Part shown: positions 44,352 to 53,897 of the stretch, in pieces
Layout of the letters: each line of letters begins with the position of its first letter
Position numbering within the stretch: position 1 is the first letter of the stretch
Assembly: GCF_905196875.1 (NCBI RefSeq)
Contig: NZ_CAJJWO010000014.1
Location: 1 to 64,000, forward strand
Reading direction: 5' to 3'
DNA length: 64,000 nucleotides
From: an uncultured Parabacteroides sp.
GTDB taxonomy: Bacteria > Bacteroidota > Bacteroidia > Bacteroidales > Tannerellaceae
Position numbers and translations under genes: made by a program
Notes under the pieces: model-generated
Databases searched by the model: none
The model's input: only the letters and a program-made list of their open reading frames with translations
What the model was told of the DNA's origin: nothing

Positions 44352-45548
44352 ATGGTAACAGATACTACATATACATTTCCGGATCATTTCCGGCGGGAGG
44401 GGCAATTGGCTATTGTGATTCCAACGTACAATAACGCTATTACTCTTGGCCAGGTCCTCACGGATGTATTGGTTTATTCATTTCCTGTTATAGTGGTGAA
44501 CGATGGTTCCACAGACCATACAGCGGAAGTGCTGAAAGGATTCTCCGAAATCGGTGTTATCAGTTATCCGAACAACCGGGGAAAAGGTTATGCTTTGAAT
44601 ACCGGACTGAAAGCAGCTATGGAGATCGGTTACCGTTATGTTATTACACTCGATTCGGACGGACAGCACTACGCAGACGATATCCCTGTTTTCCTGAAAG
44701 AAATAGAATTGCATCCGGATAGCCTATTGATCGGAGCACGTAATCTGGCTTCTGATAATATGCCCGGAAAAAATACCTTTGCCAATAAGTTCTCTAATTT
44801 CTGGTTTACACTGGAGACAGGCATCCGCTTAACTGATACCCAGTCGGGTTACAGGCTTTATCCTTTGAACAAGCTGAAGAAAGTACGTCTTTTCACAACA
44901 AAATACGAATACGAACTGGAGATAATCGTACAGGCTGCCTGGCGGAATATACGGGTTGCGAATGTTCCGGTGAAAGTGTATTATCCACCGGCAGGAGAAC
45001 GGGTTAGTCATTTTCGTCCGTTGCGGGATTTTACACGTATCAGTTTATTGAACTCAGTGCTCGTAACCATTGCTTTGTTATGGTTCTGGCCCTGGAAATG
45101 CGTACGAAGCATAACGAAGGAGAATATAAAGAAATTCATATCGAAGAATATCACTCATTCCCCGGAGTCGAATATACGGATCGCATTAGCGGTTATGTTC
45201 GGTGTTTTTATGGGAATTGTGCCTATCTGGGGATACCAGATGATTGTTGCCGGTATATTGGCCCATTTGATGGGGTTGAACAAAGTGATCACGATCGTTG
45301 CATCGAATATCAGTATCCCTCCAATGATTCCCTTCCTGTTATTCGGGAGTTATGTGACGGGAGGGTGGATACTGGATCGTCCTGTAAAGCTGAGTGTACA
45401 TGAAGTGACATTCGATACGATCAGGGATTCGTTCGTTCAGTATCTGGCTGGAAGTATGGTCTTTGCCGTTATTTGCGGGTTATTGGCCGGTGTTGTTTGT
45501 CTAATGTTGCTTTCGTTATTTCGGAAGCCTGAGCATTCTGCCGGATGA
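44352..45548 (+). CDS. Family 2 glycosyltransferase with C-terminal DUF2062 membrane domain
   Basis: A 398-residue fusion. Residues of about 15-230 are GT2 (AIVIPTYNNAITLGQ, VVNDGSTDHTAEVL, DXD-type LDSDGQHYADD, QSGYRLYPL). The C-terminal part from about 265 is DUF2062 (IRIALAVMFGVFMGIVPIWG, ending in membrane helices). DPM1-like GT2 enzymes transfer a sugar to a lipid on the cytoplasmic face. Aryl-polyene clusters carry a comparable glycosyl/acyltransferase, suggesting a glycolipid anchor. It overlaps the exporter gene as ATGA. Confidence 0.87.
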   Translation: MVTDTTYTFPDHFRREGQLAIVIPTYNNAITLGQVLTDVLVYSFPVIVVNDGSTDHTAEVLKGFSEIGVISYPNNRGKGYALNTGLKAAMEIGYRYVITLDSDGQHYADDIPVFLKEIELHPDSLLIGARNLASDNMPGKNTFANKFSNFWFTLETGIRLTDTQSGYRLYPLNKLKKVRLFTTKYEYELEIIVQAAWRNIRVANVPVKVYYPPAGERVSHFRPLRDFTRISLLNSVLVTIALLWFWPWKCVRSITKENIKKFISKNITHSPESNIRIALAVMFGVFMGIVPIWGYQMIVAGILAHLMGLNKVITIVASNISIPPMIPFLLFGSYVTGGWILDRPVKLSVHEVTFDTIRDSFVQYLAGSMVFAVICGLLAGVVCLMLLSLFRKPEHSAG

Positions 45549-48500
45549 ATAAGCTGTTTATCCATATATATAATTATCTGGAACGCCATGTAGCTGTCCG
45601 TTACCTGCTACTGGTCGGTAGCTTCCTGCTATTACTTTTCTTTGCTGTACAGGTGAAATTTGAAGAAGACGTAACCCGCTTTTTCCCAGATACGCAGGAT
45701 GCCCGGAGTACGGAGATTGTTTTCCAAAACCTGAAGATCAAAGATAAGATTATCGTTATGTTGTCGTCTGCCGATACGGTATCCGGCACAGTTTCTTCCG
45801 ATCGCCTGATTGAAGCAGGAGAAAATCTGAAAGATAGTTTGCTGGAAGAGGCCGGAACTGAGTACATAACGGATATATTTGCGGAGGTGGGTGAGGACAT
45901 GATAGGGGAGGTGACCGGATTTATTTATGATAACCTGCCTGTTTTCCTGACTGAGGCTGATTATGTCCGGATGGATTCCGTATTGACCCCTGAGGGAATA
46001 GAACACCGTATGCGTAGTAATTATCTGAATCTGCTTTCTCCGGCAGGGGTGGCACTGAAGAATATTCTGCCCCGTGACCCGGTAGGTCTGGGTACTTCTT
46101 CTCTGGAAAAACTGCGCGATTTCCAGATGACGGCTAATTATGAGTTGTATGACGGGCATATTTTTTCAAAGGATATGTCGACCCTGTTGCTTTTTATTAC
46201 TCCGCATTACGGGACAGGGAGTACAGGGAAAAATGAATTCCTGATCGATACGATCGAAAAGCAACTGAAAGAAACGATGAACGCCTATCCCGGTGTAAAG
46301 GCGGAATATTTCGGGGGACCGTCGGTCGGTGTCTATAATGCCCGGCAGATCAAATCGGATACCATGTTGACCATGACGATCGCCCTGATCATCATTATCG
46401 GTTTTATAACATTGGTATTCAAAAGCCGTTCGGCTGTGATCCTGATCATACTGCCTGTATTATATGGAGCTGTATTTTCACTGGCTCTGATCTTTTTCAT
46501 TAAAGGTGCTGTGTCGGCCATTGCGATCGGGGCGGGTGCCGCTGTATTTGGGGTGGCATTGAGTTACTCGATCCATGTATTGTCGCATTTTAATCATGTA
46601 TCGTCCATTCGGCAGTTGATTGAGGAGCTGGCCTATCCGCTTACAGTGGGGAGCTTTACAACGGTCGGGGCTTTCTTTGGGTTGGTTTTCACCAGTTCGG
46701 ACCTGCTACGTGACTTTGGCTTGTTTTCTTCATTGGCTTTGATCGGGACAACTTTTTTTTGCCTGGTGTTCCTACCGCATTTCCTGAAGATAAAGAAAGG
46801 ACATGAAGAGGCCGGCCGGGTTCTTCGTATTATTGAGAAGATCAACGGATATGCTTATGAAAAAAATAAGCCGCTGGTCATTACGATTGTGATCGTCTTT
46901 TTCTTGTCTCTTTATATGTCGGGAAAGGTGACGTTCGATAGTAATATGATGAACCTGAGCTTCGAACCGGCTAACCTGAAGGCGGCGGAACAACGTTTGA
47001 ACGATCTTTTCCAGTCGGATAATAAAACGACACTTTTCGTTTCGGTAGGTAATACTTCTGAGGAAGGATTACAACATTATGCGGAAACGAATCGTGAACT
47101 GGAAACCTTGAAAGCAGAAGGTAAGATTAAAGAGTTTGCTTCGGCAGAAAAAATATTTATTCCTTATGCAGAGCAACAGCGGCGTATCGACCGCTGGAAC
47201 AGCTACTGGACAGCTGAACGGAAAGCATTGGTCGATAAAGAGATCAGGGAGAAAGCCGGGAAATATCATTTCCGGGCCGATACTTTTGATGACTTTTTTA
47301 CCCTTCTGGATAAACAATATAGCCCTTGCGACTTTACTTCCGGCGATTCTTCTTTGCCGTTGCTCGACAGTTGGGCTTCTTCGGCCGATTCACTTTCCAT
47401 GTTTATCACGCAGGTTCGTTTGAATGAGGATGATAAAGAGTTTGTTTATGACCGTTTTGACGATAATGACGGATTGGTGATTTTTGATCGCGGTTATTTT
47501 GCTAATAAGTGGGTCTCGGCTATCAATGATGACTTTTATCTGATCCTTTATATCTCCTCGTTTCTGATCTTCTTCGCTTTATTAATCTCGTACGGACGGA
47601 TCGAATTGACGTTGATGACTTTTACTCCGATGGCTGTCAGCTGGGTGATCATCCTGGGGCTGATGGCAGTGACTGGTACGCAGTTCAATATTGTGAATAT
47701 CATCCTTTCGACCTTTATCTTCGGTTTGGGAGATGATTTCAGTATTTTTATCATGGATGGTCTGCAACAGGAATACCGGACGGGAAAAAAGATGCTTACT
47801 TCCCATAAGACAGCTATCTTTTTCTCTTCATTTACTGCGGTTGTAGGACTTGGAGTACTGGTTTTTGCGAAACATCCTGCATTACAGTCGATCTCAGTAA
47901 TTTCGATCCTGGGAATGATCTCTGTCGTATTGGTTTCTTATACGATCTTGCCGATCCTGTTCCGCTTTTTTATTTCCCGGCCTGCCTCAAAAGGAAATTT
48001 CCCGTATACTTTGTCCGCACTTTTGGTCACAGTGTGGTTTTTTGGCTTGTTTGTCACCGGCTGTTTATTGATGATGGGAGTAGCGCTTCTGTTGATATTG
48101 CTACCTGCAGGAAGGAATAGAAAAAAGCGGTTATTCAGCCGGATCATGATGTATATGCTCCGTATTTTCCTGAAAGCTGCCTGGATAGCCCGGCGTGAGA
48201 AAATAAATCCGGGTAATGAAACTTTTGAGAAGCCGTCGGTGATCATTGCTAACCATCAGTCTTTTGTAGATATACTGGTCATGCTTTCCCTGGCACCGAA
48301 GCTGGTGATGGTTACGAACAGGTGGGTATGGCATTCCCCTGTTTTTGGAAAAATTGTGCAATATGCTGATTTTGTGCAGACGGAAGATGGGTATGAAAAG
48401 GTCCTGCACCATCTTCGTGATAAGGTTTCTCAGGGATATTCGGTGGTTGTTTTCCCGGAAGGGACGCGTTCGGCAGACTGTAAAGTACATCGTTTTCATA

Positions 48501-49414
48501 AAGGTGCTTTTTATCTGGCTGAAAAGTTACAGTTGGATATACTGCCGGTCGTTCTCTACGGAACGGGAATGATCATTTCGAAACGGCAGCCGTTCTATGT
48601 GAAGCGAGGGGTATTGTGTACCCGTATATTGCCTCGCATAGCCAATGCTGATACAAGTTTTGGCGTGACGTATCAGGAACGTTCCAAAGCCATCGCAGCC
48701 GTTTTCCGTAATGCTTATCAGGAGACTTGCGATATTTATTCGAATTCGGATAATCCTTATTTTTACAGGCAGTTGGTTGCCAATTATATTTATAAAGGCC
48801 CGGTGGAGGAATGGTATATTCGTATTAAAGTCCTCATGGAGGATAAATATGAATTTTTTAACCGGATTATTCCGCGTAAAGCCCGTATTACAGATATCGG
48901 TTGTGGGTTGGGGCCGCTTTCTTACATGCTTGCCATGCTTTCGGAAGAACGGACTGTTCTGGGTATTGACTATGATGCGGATAAGATTGCCGTTGCGAAT
49001 CATAATTTTTCCAGGAATGACCGTATCTGTTTTGTTTGTGTTAATGCGGTGGACTATGATCTTCCGCCCAGTGATGTGTTTATAATGAATGATATACTCC
49101 ATTATATGGATTATTCATCCCAGGAACGTTTGTTGGACGCTTGTATCAGTAAGTTATTGCCGGGTGGTATATTGGTTATTCGCGACGGTGATGCCGGAGG
49201 TACGGTTAAACACCGGGTGACCCGGTTTACTGAGTTGCTTTCTACCCGTTTACTGGAATTCAATAAAAGGGAAAATGATCTTTATTTTCCGACGCATGAA
49301 ATGTTTATCCGGCTCGCAGAACGACATCGGATGGAGATAGAGCAGCAGGCTAACGATCGTTTTACATCCAATATGATCTATGTTCTGCGAAGAAAGGAGT
49401 GTGTGCATGAGTAG
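45545..49414 (+). CDS. Triple fusion: MMPL lipid exporter + PlsC acyltransferase + SAM methyltransferase
   Basis: A 1289-residue protein. Residues of about 1-860 are an MMPL/RND exporter with two membrane bundles (about 275-430, e.g. AIAIGAGAAVFGVALSYS; and 655-830, e.g. FIFGLGDDFSIFIMDGL) and two periplasmic loops. Residues of about 880-1060 are a PlsC-type acyltransferase with the H-x4-D motif NHQSFVD and FPEGTRS. Residues of about 1090-1289 are a class I methyltransferase (ITDIGCGLGPLSYMLAML, VLGIDYDADKI). MMPL exporters in aryl-polyene clusters (ApeM) flip the lipid-linked product; having the acylation and methylation modules on the same chain suggests that finishing and export are physically linked (inference). 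Confidence 0.9.
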   Translation: MNKLFIHIYNYLERHVAVRYLLLVGSFLLLLFFAVQVKFEEDVTRFFPDTQDARSTEIVFQNLKIKDKIIVMLSSADTVSGTVSSDRLIEAGENLKDSLLEEAGTEYITDIFAEVGEDMIGEVTGFIYDNLPVFLTEADYVRMDSVLTPEGIEHRMRSNYLNLLSPAGVALKNILPRDPVGLGTSSLEKLRDFQMTANYELYDGHIFSKDMSTLLLFITPHYGTGSTGKNEFLIDTIEKQLKETMNAYPGVKAEYFGGPSVGVYNARQIKSDTMLTMTIALIIIIGFITLVFKSRSAVILIILPVLYGAVFSLALIFFIKGAVSAIAIGAGAAVFGVALSYSIHVLSHFNHVSSIRQLIEELAYPLTVGSFTTVGAFFGLVFTSSDLLRDFGLFSSLALIGTTFFCLVFLPHFLKIKKGHEEAGRVLRIIEKINGYAYEKNKPLVITIVIVFFLSLYMSGKVTFDSNMMNLSFEPANLKAAEQRLNDLFQSDNKTTLFVSVGNTSEEGLQHYAETNRELETLKAEGKIKEFASAEKIFIPYAEQQRRIDRWNSYWTAERKALVDKEIREKAGKYHFRADTFDDFFTLLDKQYSPCDFTSGDSSLPLLDSWASSADSLSMFITQVRLNEDDKEFVYDRFDDNDGLVIFDRGYFANKWVSAINDDFYLILYISSFLIFFALLISYGRIELTLMTFTPMAVSWVIILGLMAVTGTQFNIVNIILSTFIFGLGDDFSIFIMDGLQQEYRTGKKMLTSHKTAIFFSSFTAVVGLGVLVFAKHPALQSISVISILGMISVVLVSYTILPILFRFFISRPASKGNFPYTLSALLVTVWFFGLFVTGCLLMMGVALLLILLPAGRNRKKRLFSRIMMYMLRIFLKAAWIARREKINPGNETFEKPSVIIANHQSFVDILVMLSLAPKLVMVTNRWVWHSPVFGKIVQYADFVQTEDGYEKVLHHLRDKVSQGYSVVVFPEGTRSADCKVHRFHKGAFYLAEKLQLDILPVVLYGTGMIISKRQPFYVKRGVLCTRILPRIANADTSFGVTYQERSKAIAAVFRNAYQETCDIYSNSDNPYFYRQLVANYIYKGPVEEWYIRIKVLMEDKYEFFNRIIPRKARITDIGCGLGPLSYMLAMLSEERTVLGIDYDADKIAVANHNFSRNDRICFVCVNAVDYDLPPSDVFIMNDILHYMDYSSQERLLDACISKLLPGGILVIRDGDAGGTVKHRVTRFTELLSTRLLEFNKRENDLYFPTHEMFIRLAERHRMEIEQQANDRFTSNMIYVLRRKECVHE

Positions 49415-50909
49415 CAGTAGCCGATATGATGTTATTATCATAGGCAGCGGACTGGGTGGTCTGGCTTGTGGTGTAACTTTGAGTAAAGAAGGGTATAATG
49501 TCTGTGTGCTCGAAAAGAATCCTTTACCCGGTGGTTGCTTTCAATCTTTTAAACGGTATGGCAGGATGTTGGATACCGGCATTCATTATATCGGCAGTAT
49601 GGATGAGGGTGAAATTATGCGACAATACTTCACTTATTTCGGAATAATGGATAAGTTGAAGATGCGGCGGATGGATGAAGAGGCTTTCGATATGATCTGC
49701 TATAAAGATAAGTTTTATCCTTTTGCTATGGGGCATGAGCGGTTTGCAGATACGTTGGCCTGTGAATTCCCGAAAGAAAAAGAAGCTCTTTACCGCTATA
49801 TCGATATGCTGGAGGCTGTCGGTCATTCGATCAGTGTGGAACAGTTGAGGAAAGGAAAACTATCTTCCGGCAATATGGATAATTTTTATGTCTCTGCCTG
49901 GGAACAGATCAGGGGGATTACTCCGGATGAAACTTTGCGACAGGTGTTATCCGGTAGCGTTCTATTGTATGGGGGCGATCAGTCGGTTTCTACTTTTTAT
50001 CATCATGCCATCATTACGAATTCGTACCTTCAGGGAGCCTGGCGCTTTGTCGACGGAAGTATGCAGGTGGCAGATGCTCTGGTTGACATGATCCGGCAAA
50101 ACGGTGGGACAGTACTGACCGGCGCAGAAGTTAGTAAACTTTGTTTGTCCGGAAACGAAATAAAAGCCGTAGAGATCAATCATTCGGAACAACTGGAATC
50201 CCGGTATGTTATCTCTTCCCTGCATCCTTTCAATACGTTGAGCCTGGTGGAGAAATCTCCGTTGATACGGAAGGCTACCCTATCCCGTTTGCAACATTTG
50301 CCTAATTCATACGGATTGTTTTCTGTCTATCTCCTTCAGAAACGGGAGAGTACACGGTATTGTAACCGGAATCTCTTTTTGTTGGGAGATCAGAATGCCT
50401 GGTATAACACCCGGTATCCCGAAGATACCCGGATTAATACTTGTATGGTCTCGATGCAACCGTCTTCTGCCCAGGAGCAGTATACCGATGTGATCTGTCT
50501 GCTTTCTCCCATGTATCTGTCGGAGGTGGAAAACTGGGAAGATACGACTGTCGGAAGACGGGGTGCCGATTATGAAGAGTTTAAAATGCAAAAAGCACAG
50601 CAGTTAATAGCTTTTGCCGAACGATATTGTCCGGGTATTTCGCAGAATACCGAGAAAATAGTGACTACTACCCCTCTTACTTACAGGGATTATACCGGTA
50701 CTCCCGGTGGTTCGGCCTATGGAATAATGAAGAGTTATAAAAATCCGTTGATAACATTGATTCCACCCCGTACGCGTATATCTAATTTGTTCCTGACCGG
50801 ACAAAGTCTGAATGTACATGGTGCTTTAGGGGTAACGTTGACTTCAATGCTGACTTGTGCGGAACTGTTAGGGGCGGAATATCTGGCCCGGAAGATAGGA
50901 GATGCCTGA
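49407..50909 (+). CDS. FAD-dependent oxidoreductase, phytoene desaturase/retinol saturase-like
   Basis: A 500-residue enzyme from MSSSSRYDV, preceded by AAAGGAG. The dinucleotide-binding motif is IIIGSGLGGLACGVTLSKEG, and the C-terminal LFLTGQSLNVHGALGVTLTS is the FAD-domain closing motif of CrtI-like enzymes. The family oxidises, reduces or isomerises conjugated polyenes. An enzyme of this sort is not part of the E. coli aryl-polyene set as I know it and may change the chromophore (inference). Confidence 0.88.
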   Translation: MSSSSRYDVIIIGSGLGGLACGVTLSKEGYNVCVLEKNPLPGGCFQSFKRYGRMLDTGIHYIGSMDEGEIMRQYFTYFGIMDKLKMRRMDEEAFDMICYKDKFYPFAMGHERFADTLACEFPKEKEALYRYIDMLEAVGHSISVEQLRKGKLSSGNMDNFYVSAWEQIRGITPDETLRQVLSGSVLLYGGDQSVSTFYHHAIITNSYLQGAWRFVDGSMQVADALVDMIRQNGGTVLTGAEVSKLCLSGNEIKAVEINHSEQLESRYVISSLHPFNTLSLVEKSPLIRKATLSRLQHLPNSYGLFSVYLLQKRESTRYCNRNLFLLGDQNAWYNTRYPEDTRINTCMVSMQPSSAQEQYTDVICLLSPMYLSEVENWEDTTVGRRGADYEEFKMQKAQQLIAFAERYCPGISQNTEKIVTTTPLTYRDYTGTPGGSAYGIMKSYKNPLITLIPPRTRISNLFLTGQSLNVHGALGVTLTSMLTCAELLGAEYLARKIGDA

Positions 50910-50910
50910 T

Positions 50911-52569
50911 ATGAAAATAAAGAAGATAATAAAATACCTGATCCTGTCCGTTTTTTGTTTTGTCGGACTGCTTTTGATCGCCTCCTCTGTCCTTTATCTG
51001 ACGGCGGATATGAAACAACCGGTTATCGACAGACAATCGTTGCCAGTTTATTCTCTGGTAAAGGCAGATAGCTTGCGTACGTATGGCCCGAATCATCTGC
51101 GACAGAGCAAAAGCGGGTTGTGGGAAATGTCGTTGCAGGGGAATCCGGTCGAAAGGGGAGTTGCTTTCGGGAAACTGGCAGAAGATTTGCTTCATTACCA
51201 GGAAGAGGTTTTTGTCGATCAGATACGCCAGATCATTCCTTCAGACAGTTATCTGAAGTTCTTGCGTTTCTTCCTGATCCTCTTTAACCGTAATCTGGGC
51301 GAATATATACCGGAAGAATACAGGACGGAGATCTATGGAATATCTCTTTCTTGTTCCCACGAATATGATGCGATCGGTACTCCTTACGAACGTCAGTTGA
51401 ATTATCATGCCGCACATGATATCGGCCATGCTATGCAGGACTATATGCTGGTCGGATGTAGCTCTTTTGGTGTCTGGGGAAATGAAAGTGCGGATTCAAC
51501 TTTATTGATAGGGCGTAATTTCGACTTTTATGTGGGCGATGATTTTGCCCGTAATAAACTGGTTTCGTTTTACCGGCCATCCGATGGATATTGTTTTGCA
51601 TCCGTAGGTTGGGCGGGCATGACCGGTGTGTTGTCGGGGATGAATGAAACGGGACTGACAGTTACCATCAATGCTGCTAAATCGACCATGCCGGTATCGG
51701 CAGCCATGCCTATCTCTTTATTAGCACGCGAGATCCTTCAATATGCTTCCACCATAGAAGAGGCGTATGCGATTGCACAGAAACATAAAACTTTTGTTGC
51801 CGAGTCTTTATTGATTGGTTCGGCAAAAGACGGGAAGGCCGCCATCATCGAGAAATCGACCGACCGGATCGCCCTGTTCGGTTCGGAAACAAATCGTATT
51901 ATCTGTACGAACCATTATCAGTCGGACATATTTAAAGAGGATGTCCGGAATAAGGAGAATATAGCCACTTCCGATAGTCCCTACCGGTATGCCCGGTTAG
52001 ATGAATTGTTGGATGAAAATATCCCGGTAGATGTTTCGAAAGCTGCATCTATATTACGTAATCGGTTCGGAAAGGAAGGCCGGAATATCGGATTGACCAA
52101 CGAGAAAGCACTTAACCAGTTTATAGCCCATCATTCGGTGATCTTTGAACCGGCTAAACGACTGATGTGGGTGTCGACTGCTCCCTGGCAATTAGGTGAA
52201 TATGTTGCCTATGATCTGAATGCGATTTTTGCCCATCCGTCTGATACGGAAGAATTATGCATCGATAGTCTTTCTTTGCCTGCGGATACCTTTTTGAATA
52301 GTCCGGTTTATCAGCAATTATTGACCTATAAGAAGTTGGCGAAGGAGATTCGGCACAGTATCGGTAACGGTATCCCTCTCGATGAAGAGACGGTCCGTCA
52401 GTTTATAATATCCAACCCGGAATTCTATTATACCTGGCAGTTGGCAGGAGATTATTATCATCTGTTCGGTGCTGCAGATAAGGCCGTTTCTTGTTGGCAG
52501 ACCGCTTTAACAAAAGAAATACCAAAAGAAGATGAACGTATTGTACTGGAAAAAAGAATTAAAAAATAA
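50911..52569 (+). CDS. C45-family (Ntn) autoproteolytic acyltransferase/hydrolase, membrane-anchored
   Basis: A 552-residue protein from MKIKKIIKYL (ATG 50902 is also in frame). There is an N-terminal membrane anchor (LSVFCFVGLLLIASSVLYL). The presumed nucleophile is Cys183 in LVGCSSFGVWG, where self-cleavage would free its amino group; LIGRNFDF and GMTGVLSGMNETGLTVTIN follow as in acyl-CoA:6-APA acyltransferases and bile-salt-hydrolase-like enzymes. It could form or cut an amide bond on the lipid product. This is unusual for the pathway; the substrate is unknown. Confidence 0.83.
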   Translation: MKIKKIIKYLILSVFCFVGLLLIASSVLYLTADMKQPVIDRQSLPVYSLVKADSLRTYGPNHLRQSKSGLWEMSLQGNPVERGVAFGKLAEDLLHYQEEVFVDQIRQIIPSDSYLKFLRFFLILFNRNLGEYIPEEYRTEIYGISLSCSHEYDAIGTPYERQLNYHAAHDIGHAMQDYMLVGCSSFGVWGNESADSTLLIGRNFDFYVGDDFARNKLVSFYRPSDGYCFASVGWAGMTGVLSGMNETGLTVTINAAKSTMPVSAAMPISLLAREILQYASTIEEAYAIAQKHKTFVAESLLIGSAKDGKAAIIEKSTDRIALFGSETNRIICTNHYQSDIFKEDVRNKENIATSDSPYRYARLDELLDENIPVDVSKAASILRNRFGKEGRNIGLTNEKALNQFIAHHSVIFEPAKRLMWVSTAPWQLGEYVAYDLNAIFAHPSDTEELCIDSLSLPADTFLNSPVYQQLLTYKKLAKEIRHSIGNGIPLDEETVRQFIISNPEFYYTWQLAGDYYHLFGAADKAVSCWQTALTKEIPKEDERIVLEKRIKK

Positions 52570-52574
52570 ACGAA

Positions 52575-53870
52575 ATGGAGAAGTTTAGCGACATACAATT
52601 CAAAACTCCTGCGGAGATCAAAAGGTATCAGGAACTTCGGCTTGCCGATGAACTGGAATACCTGAATAGACATTCGGTCTTTTATCAACGTATGTTCCGC
52701 GAGGAGAGGATTGATATATCCAGTATTCGCACATTGGAAGATTTACAGCAATTGCCTGTTACGACCAAAACAGACCTGCAACTGCATAATGAAGACTTTA
52801 TTTGTGTGGATAGGGCAGAGATTATCGATTATGTGACAACTTCGGGGACATTGGGTGATCCGGTTACATTTGTTCTGACTTCAGGTGACCTGGACCGTCT
52901 GTCTTATAACGAATATCTATCGTTTACAACGGCGGGGTGCACGCGGGAAGATGTCATGCAGTTGATGACCACGCTCGACCGGCGTTTTATGGCGGGCCTG
53001 GCCTATTATATGGGAGCCCGTGAACTGGGGGCAGGAGTCGTTCGCGTCGGTAACGGGATACCTGAATTACAGTGGGACACGATTCATCGGATACATCCTT
53101 CTTTTTGTATGGTTGTTCCCTCTTTTCTGATAAAACTGATTGAATATGCAGAGGCTAACGGGATCGATTATAACAATTCTTCCATAAGGAAAGCTATTTG
53201 TATCGGAGAGGCTTTACGTAATCCTGATTTCTCCCTGAATACATTGGGACAACGTATCCATGAAAAATGGCAGACCCCTTTATTGCAATCCACGTATGCA
53301 TCCACGGAAATGCAATCTTCTTTTACAGAATGTGAGGCATGCCGGGGAGGTCATTTGCAGCCAGAGTTGATCATTGTCGAATTTCTGGATGACAAGAACC
53401 AGCCTGTTGCAGAAGGGGAAGCAGGTGAAGTGACAATCACTACACTGGGTGTACGAGGAATGCCTCTGCTCCGTTTTAAAACAGGCGATATCTGTTATCA
53501 TTATACGGAGCCGTGTTCCTGCGGGAGGAATACGATGCGGCTTAGTTCGGTATTGGGGCGTAAGGGGCAAATGATAAAGTATAAAGGAACCACTCTTTAT
53601 CCACCGGCTTTATATGATATCCTCGACAATATTCCCGGAGTAAAAAATTATGTAGTAGAAGTCTATACAAATGATCTGGGGACCGACGATATTCTGATCC
53701 GGGTAGGAAGCGATTTGCAAACGGAGGCTTTCGCCAAACAAATCAAGGATCTGTTCCGGTCGAAAGTACGGGTGGCACCGACCATTCAGTTTGCCTCTCC
53801 TGATTATGTGGCTAAAATTCAGATGCCGCAGATGAGCAGGAAAGCAATTAAATTTATAGATTTGCGATAA
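52575..53870 (+). CDS. Phenylacetate-CoA-ligase-like adenylating enzyme (PaaK family)
   Basis: A 431-residue AMP-forming enzyme. The phosphate loop is YVTTSGTLGDPVTF, the adenine-site region includes STYASTEMQSSFTECEACRG, and LRFKTGDICYHY precedes the C-terminal lid. It is the only aryl-acid-activating enzyme in the cluster, so it may load 4-coumarate onto CoA or a carrier protein. PaaK-family enzymes prefer aryl acids, which fits. A SSVLGRKGQMIKYKGTTLYP motif is normal for the family. Confidence 0.87.
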   Translation: MEKFSDIQFKTPAEIKRYQELRLADELEYLNRHSVFYQRMFREERIDISSIRTLEDLQQLPVTTKTDLQLHNEDFICVDRAEIIDYVTTSGTLGDPVTFVLTSGDLDRLSYNEYLSFTTAGCTREDVMQLMTTLDRRFMAGLAYYMGARELGAGVVRVGNGIPELQWDTIHRIHPSFCMVVPSFLIKLIEYAEANGIDYNNSSIRKAICIGEALRNPDFSLNTLGQRIHEKWQTPLLQSTYASTEMQSSFTECEACRGGHLQPELIIVEFLDDKNQPVAEGEAGEVTITTLGVRGMPLLRFKTGDICYHYTEPCSCGRNTMRLSSVLGRKGQMIKYKGTTLYPPALYDILDNIPGVKNYVVEVYTNDLGTDDILIRVGSDLQTEAFAKQIKDLFRSKVRVAPTIQFASPDYVAKIQMPQMSRKAIKFIDLR

Positions 53871-53897
53871 TTTAGTACTAATTTAAAATGTAATCGT

